DNA from: an uncultured Collinsella sp.
GTDB taxonomy: Bacteria; Actinomycetota; Coriobacteriia; Coriobacteriales; Coriobacteriaceae
Length of the DNA stretch: 40,924 nucleotides
Reading direction: 5' to 3'
Assembly (NCBI GenBank): GCA_900548495.1
Contig: URKT01000003.1
Location: forward strand, 1 to 40,924
Within the stretch, counting starts at the first letter, position 1, and each line of letters begins with the position of its first letter. This document shows, one piece after another, positions 1-8,447 of this stretch. A program made the translations under genes and the position numbers. Below the pieces are notes generated by a model that saw nothing but the letters and a program-made list of their open reading frames with translations, was not told the DNA's origin and searched no databases.

Positions 1-37
1 CATGTCTCGTGGGCTCGGAGATGTGTATAAGAGACAG
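1..37 (+). other. Nextera transposase adapter (sequencing artefact)
   Basis: The first 37 bases end with the 19-base Tn5 mosaic end (AGATGTGTATAAGAGACAG), preceded by the Nextera read-2 adapter segment GTCTCGTGGGCTCGG and three bases that match the end of an index. This is library DNA and not chromosome. The chromosome begins at about position 38. Confidence 0.97.
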
Positions 38-921
38 GCCACGGCACGGGCGACCTGCTCGACGATATCGTGGCCCTGCTTCCGGAGGAAGAGGACGAGG
101 TCGCCGACGAGTTCCCCGATGCGCTGAACGTCGCCATCATCGGCCGCCCCAATGCCGGTAAGTCTTCGCTGTTCAATCGCATCCTGGGCGCCGACCGCTC
201 TATCGTGTCCAACATTGCCGGCACGACGCGCGACGCCATCGACACCGTCGTGGAGCGTAACGGCAAGCACTACCGCATGGTCGACACCGCGGGTATTCGC
301 AAGAAGAGCACCGTGTACGAGAACATCGAGTACTACTCGATGGTTCGCGGCCTGCGCGCCATCGATCGCGCCGACGTGGCACTGCTCGTCGTCGACGCCT
401 CCGTGGGCGTTACCGAGCAGGACCAGAAGGTCATGGGCCTTGCCATCGAGCGCGGCTGCGCCATTGTCGTGCTGCTTAACAAGTGGGATCTGCTCGACGA
501 CGACCGCAAGCGCGAGGCCTGCATGGAGACCGTCGACCGCCGTCTGGGCGTCATGGCTCCCTGGGCCCAGTACCTGCGCATCTCTGCCCTCACCGGCCGC
601 AGCGTCGAGAAGATCTGGGCGATGGTCGACGCCGCTGAGAAGACGCGCTCGCAAAAGATCACTACCTCGCGCCTCAACACCTTCCTCACCGACCTGCGCG
701 AGTTCGGCCACACCGTGGTGGACGGCAAGCGCCGCCTGCGCATGCACTACGTGACCCAGACGGGCATCAACCCGCCGACGTTTACGTTCTTCGTCAACCA
801 CAGCGACCTGGTCAACGACACCTACCAGCGCTACGTGGAGAACCGTATGCGCTCGACCTTCGATTTTGCCGGCACGCCCATTCGACTCTTCTTTAGGAAG
901 AAGGAGCAAAAGGATGCATAA
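38..921 (+). CDS. der: GTPase Der (EngA), 3' part
   Basis: This is the C-terminal two thirds of the tandem-GTPase ribosome-assembly factor Der, which acts in maturation of the 50S subunit. The frame is open from the adapter junction and begins with the linker that follows the first G domain (residues GTGDLLDD). The second G domain follows: GRPNAGKSS (G1), DTAGIRKKS (G3) and NKWDLL (G4). A KH-like C-terminal domain ends in RLFFRKKEQ. The first G domain is missing because the contig starts here, so this is not a pseudogene. The stop codon overlaps the start of plsY by 8 bp, which suggests translational coupling. Family assignment is secure from the motifs and length. Confidence 0.96.
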
Positions 922-1597
922 TCCGATTCTTCTGACCGCCATCTGCGCCGTGGTCTCGTTCTTTATCGGAGCGATTCCGTTTGGCCTGATCCTGGGCCGG
1001 GTGTTCAACCACACCGACATTCGCAAGGCGGGCTCCGGCAACATCGGCACCACCAATGCGCTGCGCGTTGCCGGCCCCAAGGTCGCGGCACTCACGCTGC
1101 TGCTCGACTGCCTGAAGGGCGCCGTCTGTGTCCTTATCGCCCGTCCGCTCATCGCGAGCGTGGGCTATGGCTTTCCGCCGAGCATTATGGCTCCCGGTGC
1201 TGCCGGCGATTGGATGCTCGGCGTCATCTGCCTGGCAGCGGTATGGGGCCATATCTTCTCGCCGTACCTCAATTTCCACGGTGGCAAGGGCATCGCGGTC
1301 GGTCTGGGCGTCATCCTCGCTTGGTACTGGCCCATTGGCCTGTCGCTGCTGGGCATGTTTATCGTAGCCGTCGCCATCACCAAGTTTGTGTCGGTGGGCT
1401 CGCTTGCCGCCGCCATTGGCCTTCCCATCGCTGCTTGCGCGGTCTTTCCGTACAGCAGCCTGGGACTAAAATTTTGCATGGCGATGATCGGCATCACCGT
1501 GGTGTGGGCCCATCGCGCGAACATCAAAAAGCTCATGGCGGGTAAGGAGTCCAAGCTCTCGTTTACCAAGCGCGTCACCGAGCCCGACGATAAGTAG
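914..1597 (+). CDS. plsY: Acyl-phosphate:glycerol-3-phosphate acyltransferase PlsY
   Basis: PlsY transfers an acyl group from acyl-phosphate to glycerol-3-phosphate, the first committed step of phospholipid synthesis in most bacteria lacking PlsB, and is an integral membrane protein. The 227-residue product is very hydrophobic with several membrane spans and carries the family motifs GSGNIGTTNALR near the N-terminus and HGGKGIAVGLG in the middle. The start ATG at 914 is chosen because it is preceded by AGGAGCAAAAGG. An in-frame upstream start lies inside der and would add residues unlike the family. It is followed directly by gpsA, which makes its substrate, so the two form a phosphatidic-acid module. 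Confidence 0.95.
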   Translation: MHNPILLTAICAVVSFFIGAIPFGLILGRVFNHTDIRKAGSGNIGTTNALRVAGPKVAALTLLLDCLKGAVCVLIARPLIASVGYGFPPSIMAPGAAGDWMLGVICLAAVWGHIFSPYLNFHGGKGIAVGLGVILAWYWPIGLSLLGMFIVAVAITKFVSVGSLAAAIGLPIAACAVFPYSSLGLKFCMAMIGITVVWAHRANIKKLMAGKESKLSFTKRVTEPDDK

Positions 1598-1606
1598 GAG
1601 AGAGTC

Positions 1607-2614
1607 ATGAATGTTGCGCTGATTGGCTCTGGCTCCTGGGGAACCGCCGTCGCCGGCCTTGCCGCCGCGCGAGCCGAGCGCGTGACCATGTGGGCCCACA
1701 GCGAGCAGACGGCCGCCGGCATTAACGGCGAGCACCGCAACCCGCGTTATCTGGTGGGATACGAGCTGCCGGACAACGTGGTAGCAACAACCGAGCTCGC
1801 CCAGGCGCTCGACGGTGCCGATGCGATCATCTTTGCCGTGCCTTCGACGCACCTGCGCGACGTTTGCCACCAGGCGGCGCCGTTCATCGCGGACGAGATG
1901 CCGGTTCTGTGCCTCACCAAGGGCATTGAGCCCGAGTCCGGCCTGCTTATGAGCGAGGTCATTGCCAGCGAGATCGGCAACGAGCGGCGTGTGGCGGCCC
2001 TCTCGGGCCCCAACCATGCCGAGGAGATTTGCCGCGGCGGGCTCTCAGCCGCCGTCATCGCCAGCGAGGATACGCAGGTAGGGGAGACCTTTAAGGAGCT
2101 GCTGCTGTCCACGGCCTTCCGCATCTACCTGTCGCAGGATATGACCGGCGTTGAGGTATGCGGTGCCATGAAGAACGTAATCGCCATCGTGTGCGGTATC
2201 TCCGCCGGCTCGGGCGCGGGCGACAACACGCTTGCCCTCATCATGACACGCGGCTTGGCAGAGATCAGCCGCCTGGTGCACGCCCGCGGCGGCCAGGCCA
2301 TGACCTGCATGGGGCTTGCCGGCATGGGTGACCTCATTGCCACCTGCACCTCCGAGCATTCGCGCAACCGCACCTTTGGCTACGAGTTTGCCCACGGCGT
2401 TTCGCTCGACGAGTACCAGACGCGCACGCATATGGTGGTGGAGGGCGCCGTCGCCGCCCGCAGCGTGAGCGAGCTCGCCCGTTCACTGGGCGTAGACATT
2501 CCGCTCACCTTTGCCGTGGAGCAAACGCTCTACAACGGTGTTACTTTGGATAGGGCGCTCGAAATCCTTACCGACCGCGTCCCCTCTCAAGAGTTCTACG
2601 GATTCACCGACTAG
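1607..2614 (+). CDS. gpsA: Glycerol-3-phosphate dehydrogenase [NAD(P)+]
   Basis: GpsA reduces dihydroxyacetone phosphate to sn-glycerol-3-phosphate in the cytosol for lipid synthesis. The 335-residue protein opens with the nucleotide-binding motif GSGSWGTA at residues 7-14. It has the conserved KGIE and SGPNHAEEI segments, a catalytic-lysine region GAMKNVIAI, and the C-terminal signature GLAGMGDLIATCTS. Length is typical of the family. The start at 1607 follows AGGAGAG with 5-6 bases of spacing and lies 9 bp after plsY. Substrate supply to the adjacent PlsY is the obvious functional link. Confidence 0.96.
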   Translation: MNVALIGSGSWGTAVAGLAAARAERVTMWAHSEQTAAGINGEHRNPRYLVGYELPDNVVATTELAQALDGADAIIFAVPSTHLRDVCHQAAPFIADEMPVLCLTKGIEPESGLLMSEVIASEIGNERRVAALSGPNHAEEICRGGLSAAVIASEDTQVGETFKELLLSTAFRIYLSQDMTGVEVCGAMKNVIAIVCGISAGSGAGDNTLALIMTRGLAEISRLVHARGGQAMTCMGLAGMGDLIATCTSEHSRNRTFGYEFAHGVSLDEYQTRTHMVVEGAVAARSVSELARSLGVDIPLTFAVEQTLYNGVTLDRALEILTDRVPSQEFYGFTD

Positions 2615-2632
2615 CGCAGAAAGGCTACTACC

Positions 2633-3304
2633 ATGGGTTCCATCAAAATCGCTCCGTCCGTCCTTTCGGCCGACATGGCCAACCTCAAGGGCGAGCTCGA
2701 CAAGATCGCCGGCGCCGACTACGTGCACTTTGACGTCATGGACGGTCACTTTACCGGCAACCTCACCTTTGGCGTAGATATCCTCAAGGCCGTCAAGCGC
2801 TCCACCGACGTGCCGGTCGATGCGCACCTGATGGTGTCGAACCCCGACGAGACGGTTGATTGGTACGCCGATGCCGGTGCCGATATGATCACTGTGCACT
2901 ACGAGGCCTCCACGCACCTGCACCGCACGCTCACGCACCTGCAGCAGCGCGGCGTCAAGGCCGGTGTGGTGCTCAACCCCGCCACGCCAGTCTGCGTGCT
3001 CGAAAGCATCATCGACGTTGTCGACATGGTGCTGCTCATGAGCGTGAACCCCGGCTTTGGCGGCCAGAGCTTTATCCCCGGTACCATCGCCAAGCTCCAC
3101 GAGCTCAAGGCCATGTGCGAGCGTCACGGCGTTTCGCCCCTTATCGAGGTCGACGGCGGTATTTCTTCCAAAAACATTGCCGAGGTCGTCAAGGCCGGTG
3201 CCAATGTCCTGGTGGCCGGTTCCGCCGTATTTAAATCCGAAGATCCCGCTGCCGAGGTTGCGCTGCTGCAGAAGCTGGGCAACGAGGCCGCACAGGAGGC
3301 ATAA
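2633..3304 (+). CDS. rpe: Ribulose-phosphate 3-epimerase
   Basis: Rpe interconverts ribulose-5-phosphate and xylulose-5-phosphate in the pentose phosphate pathway. The 223-residue sequence is full length for this TIM-barrel family and shows APSVLSAD at the N-terminus, the metal-binding VHFDVMDGHF and DAHLMV segments, MSVNPGFGGQ, and the C-terminal EVDGGI and ANVLVAGSAVF phosphate-binding loops. It lies 18 bp downstream of gpsA, preceded by AGAAAGG. The neighbours suggest it is simply cotranscribed with the upstream lipid genes. Confidence 0.96.
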   Translation: MGSIKIAPSVLSADMANLKGELDKIAGADYVHFDVMDGHFTGNLTFGVDILKAVKRSTDVPVDAHLMVSNPDETVDWYADAGADMITVHYEASTHLHRTLTHLQQRGVKAGVVLNPATPVCVLESIIDVVDMVLLMSVNPGFGGQSFIPGTIAKLHELKAMCERHGVSPLIEVDGGISSKNIAEVVKAGANVLVAGSAVFKSEDPAAEVALLQKLGNEAAQEA

Positions 3305-3310
3305 ACCCTT

Positions 3311-4489
3311 ATGACCGCAGGTCAAAACCGCATACCCGTGAACCTTGACTATGCCGCCTCGACGCCCATGCGCGCCGAGGCGCTCCTTGCGCAGCGCGAG
3401 TACGACGACAGCGAGCTTGCCGGCGTCAACCCCAACTCGCTACATTCGCTCGGCCGCAAGGCCGCTGCGCGCCTAGAAGTGGCGCGTCGCGAGATTGCCC
3501 GCAGCTTTGGCGCACGCGTCCGTCCGTCCGAGATCATCTTGACCAACGGCGGTACCGAGGCAAACCAGCTGGCGCTCCTCGGACTTGCCGAGGGCGCCCG
3601 TCAGCGCGATCGCAAGCGCGACCGCGTGATCGTATCGGCGATCGAACACGATTCGATCCTGGACAACCTACCGTTGCTGCGAGCCGCGGGCTTTACCGTT
3701 GACCTGGTCCAGCCCTGCCGCGCGGGCCACATTGAACTTGCCACGCTGAGCGACTTGCTCGGCGACAACGTAGCACTCGTAAGCATTATGGTCGCCAATA
3801 ACGAGACCGGTGTGGTGCAGCCTATCCGCGAGCTTGCCGCCGCCGCGCACGCCGCGGGCGCCCTGTTCCATACCGACGCCATTCAGGGTTATCTGCATAT
3901 TCCGCTCGATGTGCACGAGCTGGGCGTTGACGCCATGACCGTAGCTGCGCACAAGATTGGCGGCCCCGTGGCCTCCGGCGCGCTCTACCTTAAGAACCGC
4001 ACGCCGTTGCGCCCCCGCATCTTCGGCGGCGGACAGGAGGCCGGCCGTCGTGCCGGCACGCAGGACCTGCGCACGCAGCTGGCTTTTGCCGCTGCCGCCT
4101 CCGCGCTGTTGCCGACCGTGGCCCAGGAGCGCACCACGCTGCAGACCCTGTCCGACAAGCTCTACGCCACACTCACGGCCCATCCGCGCATTCATGCCAC
4201 GATGGGCGACTACGCGCAGGCCAATCGCCTGCCCGGCATGGTTTCGCTCTACGTTGACGGCATGGACTCCGAGGAGCTCATCATTAAGCTCGACGCCGCC
4301 GGCTTTGAGGTTTCGGCCGGCTCTGCCTGCTCGAGCGGCAGCATGGACCCGAGCCATGTGCTCAGCGCCATGGGCATTGGCCGCGAGCAGGCTCTCGGCG
4401 CCCTTCGTATCTCGTTCGATGACCGCGTGAACCCGGCCGACCTGGACGACTTTGCCCAGGCGTTACTCTCGATCGTGGGTGCCGCATGA
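3311..4489 (+). CDS. Cysteine desulfurase family protein (NifS/IscS-like)
   Basis: A PLP-dependent class-V aminotransferase-fold enzyme of 392 residues, expected to remove sulfur from cysteine as enzyme-bound persulfide for Fe-S clusters or thio-modification of tRNA. Visible features are the PLP-phosphate-binding TNGGTEANQ (about 78-86), HTDAIQGY (187-194), the PLP-Schiff-base lysine in AAHKIGGP (K215) and the catalytic cysteine in SAGSACSSG (C340). The ATG at 3311 has an AGGAGG 11 bp upstream inside the end of rpe. Its stop overlaps the next start by 4 bp. No IscU, SufU or MnmA gene is adjacent, so its sulfur acceptor cannot be named; subfamily is therefore left open. Confidence 0.9.
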   Translation: MTAGQNRIPVNLDYAASTPMRAEALLAQREYDDSELAGVNPNSLHSLGRKAAARLEVARREIARSFGARVRPSEIILTNGGTEANQLALLGLAEGARQRDRKRDRVIVSAIEHDSILDNLPLLRAAGFTVDLVQPCRAGHIELATLSDLLGDNVALVSIMVANNETGVVQPIRELAAAAHAAGALFHTDAIQGYLHIPLDVHELGVDAMTVAAHKIGGPVASGALYLKNRTPLRPRIFGGGQEAGRRAGTQDLRTQLAFAAAASALLPTVAQERTTLQTLSDKLYATLTAHPRIHATMGDYAQANRLPGMVSLYVDGMDSEELIIKLDAAGFEVSAGSACSSGSMDPSHVLSAMGIGREQALGALRISFDDRVNPADLDDFAQALLSIVGAA

Positions 4490-5295
4490 TTGTCGCCGAA
4501 CTCGAGCGTGCCCTACTGGCGCGCTATCCCAAGACGGACGCCGAGCCCTGGGACCATGTAGGCCTTTCCGTGGGCGACCCTGCCGCCGAGATCACCGGCG
4601 TGGCCTGCGCGCTCGACGCGACCGAAGCCAACGTGCACCGTGCCCAGGAGGCCGGTGCCAACGTGTTGTTGACGCATCATCCTATCTACATCAAGGCACC
4701 CGAGGCGTTTTGCCCGGCGGGCGCGTCGCGTCCCCAGTGCAGCGCAGCACTGTTTGAGGCCGCCCGCTGCGGCGTGAGCATTATTTCGCTCCACACCAAT
4801 CTGGACCGCTCACACGAGGCGCGTGCCTGCCTAAGTGAGCTTCTGGGCGCCGCGCCCGTGAGCTCGCTGGAGCACGTGGATGACCCCGAGTCGACCGGCC
4901 TGGGCGCGCTTACGACACTTAACGACCCGTGCACGCTGTGCGATCTTGCCGCCCGTGCTGCCACGGCCTTCGGAAGCGACCCGCGTGTATGGGGCGATGC
5001 CGAGCGCCCGTGCCGCACCGTCGCCATTCTGGGCGGCTCCCTCGGCGACTTTGGCGAGCTTGCCATCGCCGCCGGTGCGGATGTCATCGTGACCGGAGAA
5101 GCCGGGTATCATGTGGCGCAGGACCTAGCGCTGCGCGGTCTGGGCGTCATCCTGCTCGGCCACGACCGCTCCGAGGAGCCGTTCGTGGATATCTTGATGA
5201 ACTCTGCAGTTGACGCCGGGGTTGACCCCCGTCATGCGATTAAAATACTGAACCCTTGCCAATGGTGGACTGTGACAAAAGGAGAGAACTTATGA
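4486..5295 (+). CDS. Nif3-like dinuclear metal-centre protein
   Basis: A 269-residue member of the Nif3/YbgI family (also annotated GTP cyclohydrolase I type 2 homologue), toroidal hexamers with a two-metal site whose cellular reaction is not established. The metal-ligand motifs are visible: LLTHHPIYIK near residue 65, HTNLD near 105, and the C-terminal pair GEAGYH and GHDRSEEPF. The start overlaps the cysteine desulfurase stop (ATGA) and its own stop overlaps the following gene in the same way, so the three genes are translationally coupled. In many Gram-positive bacteria a Nif3 gene is next to the zinc-ribbon coiled-coil gene found here downstream. Confidence 0.92.
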   Translation: MIVAELERALLARYPKTDAEPWDHVGLSVGDPAAEITGVACALDATEANVHRAQEAGANVLLTHHPIYIKAPEAFCPAGASRPQCSAALFEAARCGVSIISLHTNLDRSHEARACLSELLGAAPVSSLEHVDDPESTGLGALTTLNDPCTLCDLAARAATAFGSDPRVWGDAERPCRTVAILGGSLGDFGELAIAAGADVIVTGEAGYHVAQDLALRGLGVILLGHDRSEEPFVDILMNSAVDAGVDPRHAIKILNPCQWWTVTKGENL

Positions 5296-6011
5296 GCGCC
5301 GGCGCTACGCTACTCAAGCTGCAACAGATCGATTTGGAGCTCGCCCGCAACAAGAGCGAACTTGCCAATATGCCGGAGCTCAAGGAGCTCGCTTCCAAGC
5401 GCAAAACCTATGTAAAGCTTAAGTCCGAGATGACCAAGCTCTACGCCCAGCGCAAGGATCTGGACATTGAGCTCGACGACCTCAACACTACCGAGATCCA
5501 GACCAATAACGCCATCGAGGCCGCCAAGAAGCGTCACGTCGACGGCTCTGACTACCGCGAGGTCCAGGATCTGGAAAACGAGCTCGCCACCCTGGCAAAA
5601 CGCCTGGACAAGATCGAGCATACCCGCAAGGATGTCGTCGTCGCCCATAAGGAAGCACTTGATCGCGAGGCTCGCGCGCAGGCCATCATCGCCAAGTTCG
5701 AGGAGGGCGTAAAGGCCGATACCAAGGCTGCCCGCGCCAAGGCTACCGATCTGCAGGCTCAGATCGATGCCGCAACCAAGGAGCGTACCGCGCTTGCCGC
5801 CACGCTGCCGACTGACGTGCTCACCGATTACGAGCGTCTGCTCAAGCAGTTCCGCGGCCTGGCCGTCGAGACCATCAAGGGCAACATCCCCACGGTCTGC
5901 CACACCGCGCTGCAGGCGTCGTCCATGAGCGACCTCAACCACGACGGTAGCGAGATTACGCACTGCCCGTACTGCCACCGCCTGCTCGTGCTCCCCAGCA
6001 AGGAAGCTTAA
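5292..6011 (+). CDS. Coiled-coil protein with C-terminal zinc-ribbon-like domain
   Basis: A 239-residue protein of the family annotated as C4-type zinc-ribbon domain protein, of unknown biochemical role. Residues 10-185 are highly charged with heptad-like spacing and predict a long antiparallel coiled coil. The C-terminus holds the ribbon: THCPYCHRLL provides a normal CxxC knuckle. The first knuckle reads IPTVCH, so only one of its two expected cysteines is present. The ATG at 5292 is chosen over upstream in-frame codons because it follows GGAGAGAACTT and overlaps the Nif3 stop by 4 bp (ATGA). Conserved linkage to Nif3 suggests a shared but unknown function. Confidence 0.88.
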   Translation: MSAGATLLKLQQIDLELARNKSELANMPELKELASKRKTYVKLKSEMTKLYAQRKDLDIELDDLNTTEIQTNNAIEAAKKRHVDGSDYREVQDLENELATLAKRLDKIEHTRKDVVVAHKEALDREARAQAIIAKFEEGVKADTKAARAKATDLQAQIDAATKERTALAATLPTDVLTDYERLLKQFRGLAVETIKGNIPTVCHTALQASSMSDLNHDGSEITHCPYCHRLLVLPSKEA

Positions 6012-6014
6012 ACG

Positions 6015-7226
6015 ATGGCGGCACCCAACAATTCAATGCAACTTGAGGGAAAAACGATCCTGCTGGGTATTACCGGCGGGATCGCCGCCTATAAGTCGTG
6101 CAATATCGTGCGCCTGCTGCAAAAGCGCGGCGCCCACGTCAAGGTCGTCATGAGCGAGCACGCCACCGAGTTCGTGGGGCCGCTCACCTTCCGCGCGCTC
6201 ACGGGCGAGCCAGTCGCTGTGGGCCTGTTCGACGACCCCTCCGACCCCATCCACCATATTTCGTTGGCGCAGGAGCCCGACTTGGCGGTCGTTGCGCCCG
6301 CGACGGCCAATATCATCGCCAAGATGGCCAACGGCATCGCTGATGACCTCATCTCCACCACGCTGCTTGCCACGCCGCGCACCATCGTGATCGCGCCGGC
6401 CATGAACAATGGCATGTGGAAGGCGCCGGCAACGCAGGCTAACATGGCCACGCTGCGCGAGCGCGGTATCCACGTGGTGGGACCCGGAAGCGGCTACCTT
6501 GCCTGCGGTGACGTGGACACAGGACGCATGAGCGAGCCCCAGGACATCGTCGAGGCCGTCTGCGAGGTACTCGACCCGGTACCTCAGGACCTAGCAGGCA
6601 AAAGCATCGTCATTACCGCCGGCCCTACGCACGAGCCGATCGATCCCGTACGTTTTATAGGTAACCGTTCATCGGGCAAGATGGGCATCGCCCTGGCGGG
6701 GGAGGCCGCACGCCGCGGTGCCGCCGTCACGCTCGTGCTGGGACCGACATCGCTCGACGTTCCCCGCGGTGTGGAGTGCGTGCGCGTACAGACCGCCGCA
6801 GAAATGCTCCAGGCTGCGCTGAGCGCCTTCCAGACGGCCGACGCGGCCATTTGCGCAGCCGCCGTCGCCGACTACACGCCTGCGGCCCCGGCGGACCATA
6901 AACTCAAAAAGGCCAACGAGCGCCTGGATCGAATCGAGCTCGTCGAGACCGTTGACATCTTGGCCGAGCTCTCACGCCAAAAGGGCGATCGCCGCGTGAT
7001 CGGCTTTGCCGCCGAGACCGATAACGTCGTCGAGTACGCCGAGCGTAAATTGACCCGCAAGGGCTGCGATGCCATTATCGCCAACGATGTCTCGCGCGCC
7101 GATTCGGGCTTTGGAACCGATACCAACAAGGCCTGGATCGTGAGCACAACGGGTACGCATGAACTTCCCGTACTCACAAAACCCCAGCTCGCAGATACAA
7201 TTTTGGACCTACTTCAAAATTTGTAA
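6015..7226 (+). CDS. coaBC: Bifunctional phosphopantothenoylcysteine decarboxylase / phosphopantothenate-cysteine ligase
   Basis: CoaBC catalyses two consecutive steps of coenzyme A synthesis: CTP-dependent coupling of cysteine to 4'-phosphopantothenate (CoaB) and FMN-dependent decarboxylation of the product (CoaC). The 403-residue protein starts with the flavoprotein motif LGITGGIAAYK, followed by the catalytic histidine region HHISLAQ, PAMNNGMW, and the redox-cysteine segment GSGYLACGD. The CoaB half begins near residue 195 with ITAGPTHEPIDPVRFIGNRS and contains AAVADYTP and KLKK. Both domains are intact and of normal length. It is 3 bp after the zinc-ribbon gene and ends the left-hand operon. 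Confidence 0.96.
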   Translation: MAAPNNSMQLEGKTILLGITGGIAAYKSCNIVRLLQKRGAHVKVVMSEHATEFVGPLTFRALTGEPVAVGLFDDPSDPIHHISLAQEPDLAVVAPATANIIAKMANGIADDLISTTLLATPRTIVIAPAMNNGMWKAPATQANMATLRERGIHVVGPGSGYLACGDVDTGRMSEPQDIVEAVCEVLDPVPQDLAGKSIVITAGPTHEPIDPVRFIGNRSSGKMGIALAGEAARRGAAVTLVLGPTSLDVPRGVECVRVQTAAEMLQAALSAFQTADAAICAAAVADYTPAAPADHKLKKANERLDRIELVETVDILAELSRQKGDRRVIGFAAETDNVVEYAERKLTRKGCDAIIANDVSRADSGFGTDTNKAWIVSTTGTHELPVLTKPQLADTILDLLQNL

Positions 7227-7234
7227 AAAAGTTC

Positions 7235-7264
7235 TTGCACAAGGACAAAGTTTCGGGTTAATAT
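7235..7264 (+). promoter_or_regulatory. Promoter of tRNA-Pro
   Basis: A -35-like TTGCAC (7235-7240) is followed after 18 bp by TAATAT (7259-7264), about 43 bp before the mature tRNA 5' end. Position and AT-rich context fit a stable-RNA promoter directly after the coaBC stop. A TATACT at 7262-7267 is an alternative -10 with too long a spacer. Confidence 0.6.
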
Positions 7265-7306
7265 ACTCCCTGTTGCGAGCGAGAGCAGAGCAACAGACAA
7301 AAGCTT

Positions 7307-7383
<77 letters not shown>

Positions 7384-7393
7384 GAAGTTTGCA

Positions 7394-7422
7394 GGTCAGG
7401 CACCTAGTGCCTGACCTTTTTT
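7394..7422 (+). terminator. Intrinsic terminator after tRNA-Pro
   Basis: A perfect 10-bp stem (7394-7403 with 7407-7416), a 3-nt loop and a run of six T residues from 7417. It starts 11 nt after the tRNA CCA end. Confidence 0.93.
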
Positions 7423-7492
7423 GTTTTTAATCACCATGATTATTTTGCTTAAAGCAACAACGGTCCCGCTCGATGTGATTACCGAATCAAAA

Positions 7493-7551
7493 CGTGTACA
7501 TCAGCCACCAAAATCGACATTTTTCGACATGTTTGGAGGCTGATGTACACG
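7493..7551. repeat. Long inverted repeat (20-bp arms)
   Basis: Arms 7493-7512 and 7532-7551 pair at 19 of 20 positions, flanking a 19-nt loop that itself holds TCGACAT twice (7514-7520 and 7524-7530). No T-run follows on either strand, so it does not look like an intrinsic terminator. It lies in the 294-bp gap between the tRNA terminator and the next gene. An in-frame ATG at 7543 sits inside the right arm and is not considered a start codon. The rest of the gap (7423-7492) shows nothing recognisable. Confidence 0.8.
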
Positions 7552-7612
7552 AATGCGAAATCCCCGTCGCCTAAAAGCACCTTCCACATGTCTGGACTCT
7601 CTATGCTTACGC

Positions 7613-7641
7613 TGGATAGACATCGCCGGAACGGGTATAGT
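7613..7641 (+). promoter_or_regulatory. Promoter of the CDP-alcohol phosphatidyltransferase gene
   Basis: TGGATA (7613-7618, 4 of 6 to consensus) and TATAGT (7636-7641) are separated by 17 bp, placing the transcription start near 7648. This supports the GTG start at 7678 over any upstream ATG. Confidence 0.55.
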
Positions 7642-7677
7642 ATCGAAAGTTTTGTCGTTAACCAGCGGGGGAGTCCT

Positions 7678-8382
7678 GTGGGCATCAAAAAGAAGATCAA
7701 AAAGGAGCTTATCGGCACTTCCGATTACCCGTCGAATAAGATCTTTACGATCTCCAATTTCATCACCTTTACGCGCCTGGTCCTCACGCTCGTCTTCCTG
7801 TACTTGTTTGTGACGGACAACAACCGTGTCGTCGCCATTGTCATCTATGCCATCGCGGCTTCCACCGACTGGATGGACGGTCAGATTGCCCGTATGACCA
7901 AAACGGTCTCGTGGCTCGGCAAGGTCATGGATCCCATCTGCGACCGTGCGCTGCTGTTTACCGGCGTGCTGGGCCTGGTAGTCCGCGGCGAGCTTCCCAT
8001 CTGGGTCTGCGTGCTCATTATCGGCCGCGATATCTACCTGGGCATCGGCACGCTCATCGTGCGCCATTATCACCGTCGTCCCATTGACGTCGTCTTTCCT
8101 GGCAAAATTGCAACGGCGCTGCTCATGACCGGCTTCTCGCTCATGCTGCTTGGGTTCCCCGTCGTGGACGGCTGGCATCTGCTGCCTGCCACGTTCACGG
8201 CATTCCCGGGCCTCAACGGCAGCTCGGTGCCCCTCGGCATCTTCTTTGTGTATGGCGGCGTGATTTTCTCCATGCTCACCGCCGTCATTTACTCTGTTAA
8301 GGGCGGTATGGCCATTAAACAGGCCATCGCGCATCCCGAGGACGAGGACACCGACTTTCTCAACCCCGAAATCGAAGACTGA
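7678..8382 (+). CDS. CDP-alcohol phosphatidyltransferase (PgsA-like)
   Basis: An integral membrane enzyme of 234 residues that should transfer a phosphatidyl group from CDP-diacylglycerol to an alcohol. The family active site D-x2-DG-x2-AR-x8-G-x3-D-x3-D is intact in the segment from STDWMDGQIAR to DPICDR. Five or six hydrophobic spans follow a basic N-terminus (GIKKKIKKEL). The GTG start at 7678 is preferred because GGGGGAG lies 5 bp upstream, it falls after the predicted promoter, and the ATG at 7543 is inside a palindrome. A second PgsA-like protein is encoded at 28667-29305, so this copy may use another acceptor (for example phosphatidylglycerophosphate or cardiolipin synthesis). The acceptor cannot be told from sequence alone. 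Confidence 0.87.
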   Translation: MGIKKKIKKELIGTSDYPSNKIFTISNFITFTRLVLTLVFLYLFVTDNNRVVAIVIYAIAASTDWMDGQIARMTKTVSWLGKVMDPICDRALLFTGVLGLVVRGELPIWVCVLIIGRDIYLGIGTLIVRHYHRRPIDVVFPGKIATALLMTGFSLMLLGFPVVDGWHLLPATFTAFPGLNGSSVPLGIFFVYGGVIFSMLTAVIYSVKGGMAIKQAIAHPEDEDTDFLNPEIED

Positions 8383-8447
8383 TTCATTGGGGTATGATTA
8401 CGTACGGTACATTTTTTGCGGCACGTCCGCGTTAGATAGGGGTTGTC

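Noticed and set aside
7543..7677. N-terminal extension of the CDP-alcohol phosphatidyltransferase from an ATG at 7543
   Set aside because: The ATG is inside a palindrome, lacks a ribosome-binding site and lies upstream of the predicted promoter. GTG at 7678 has a good site and fits the family.
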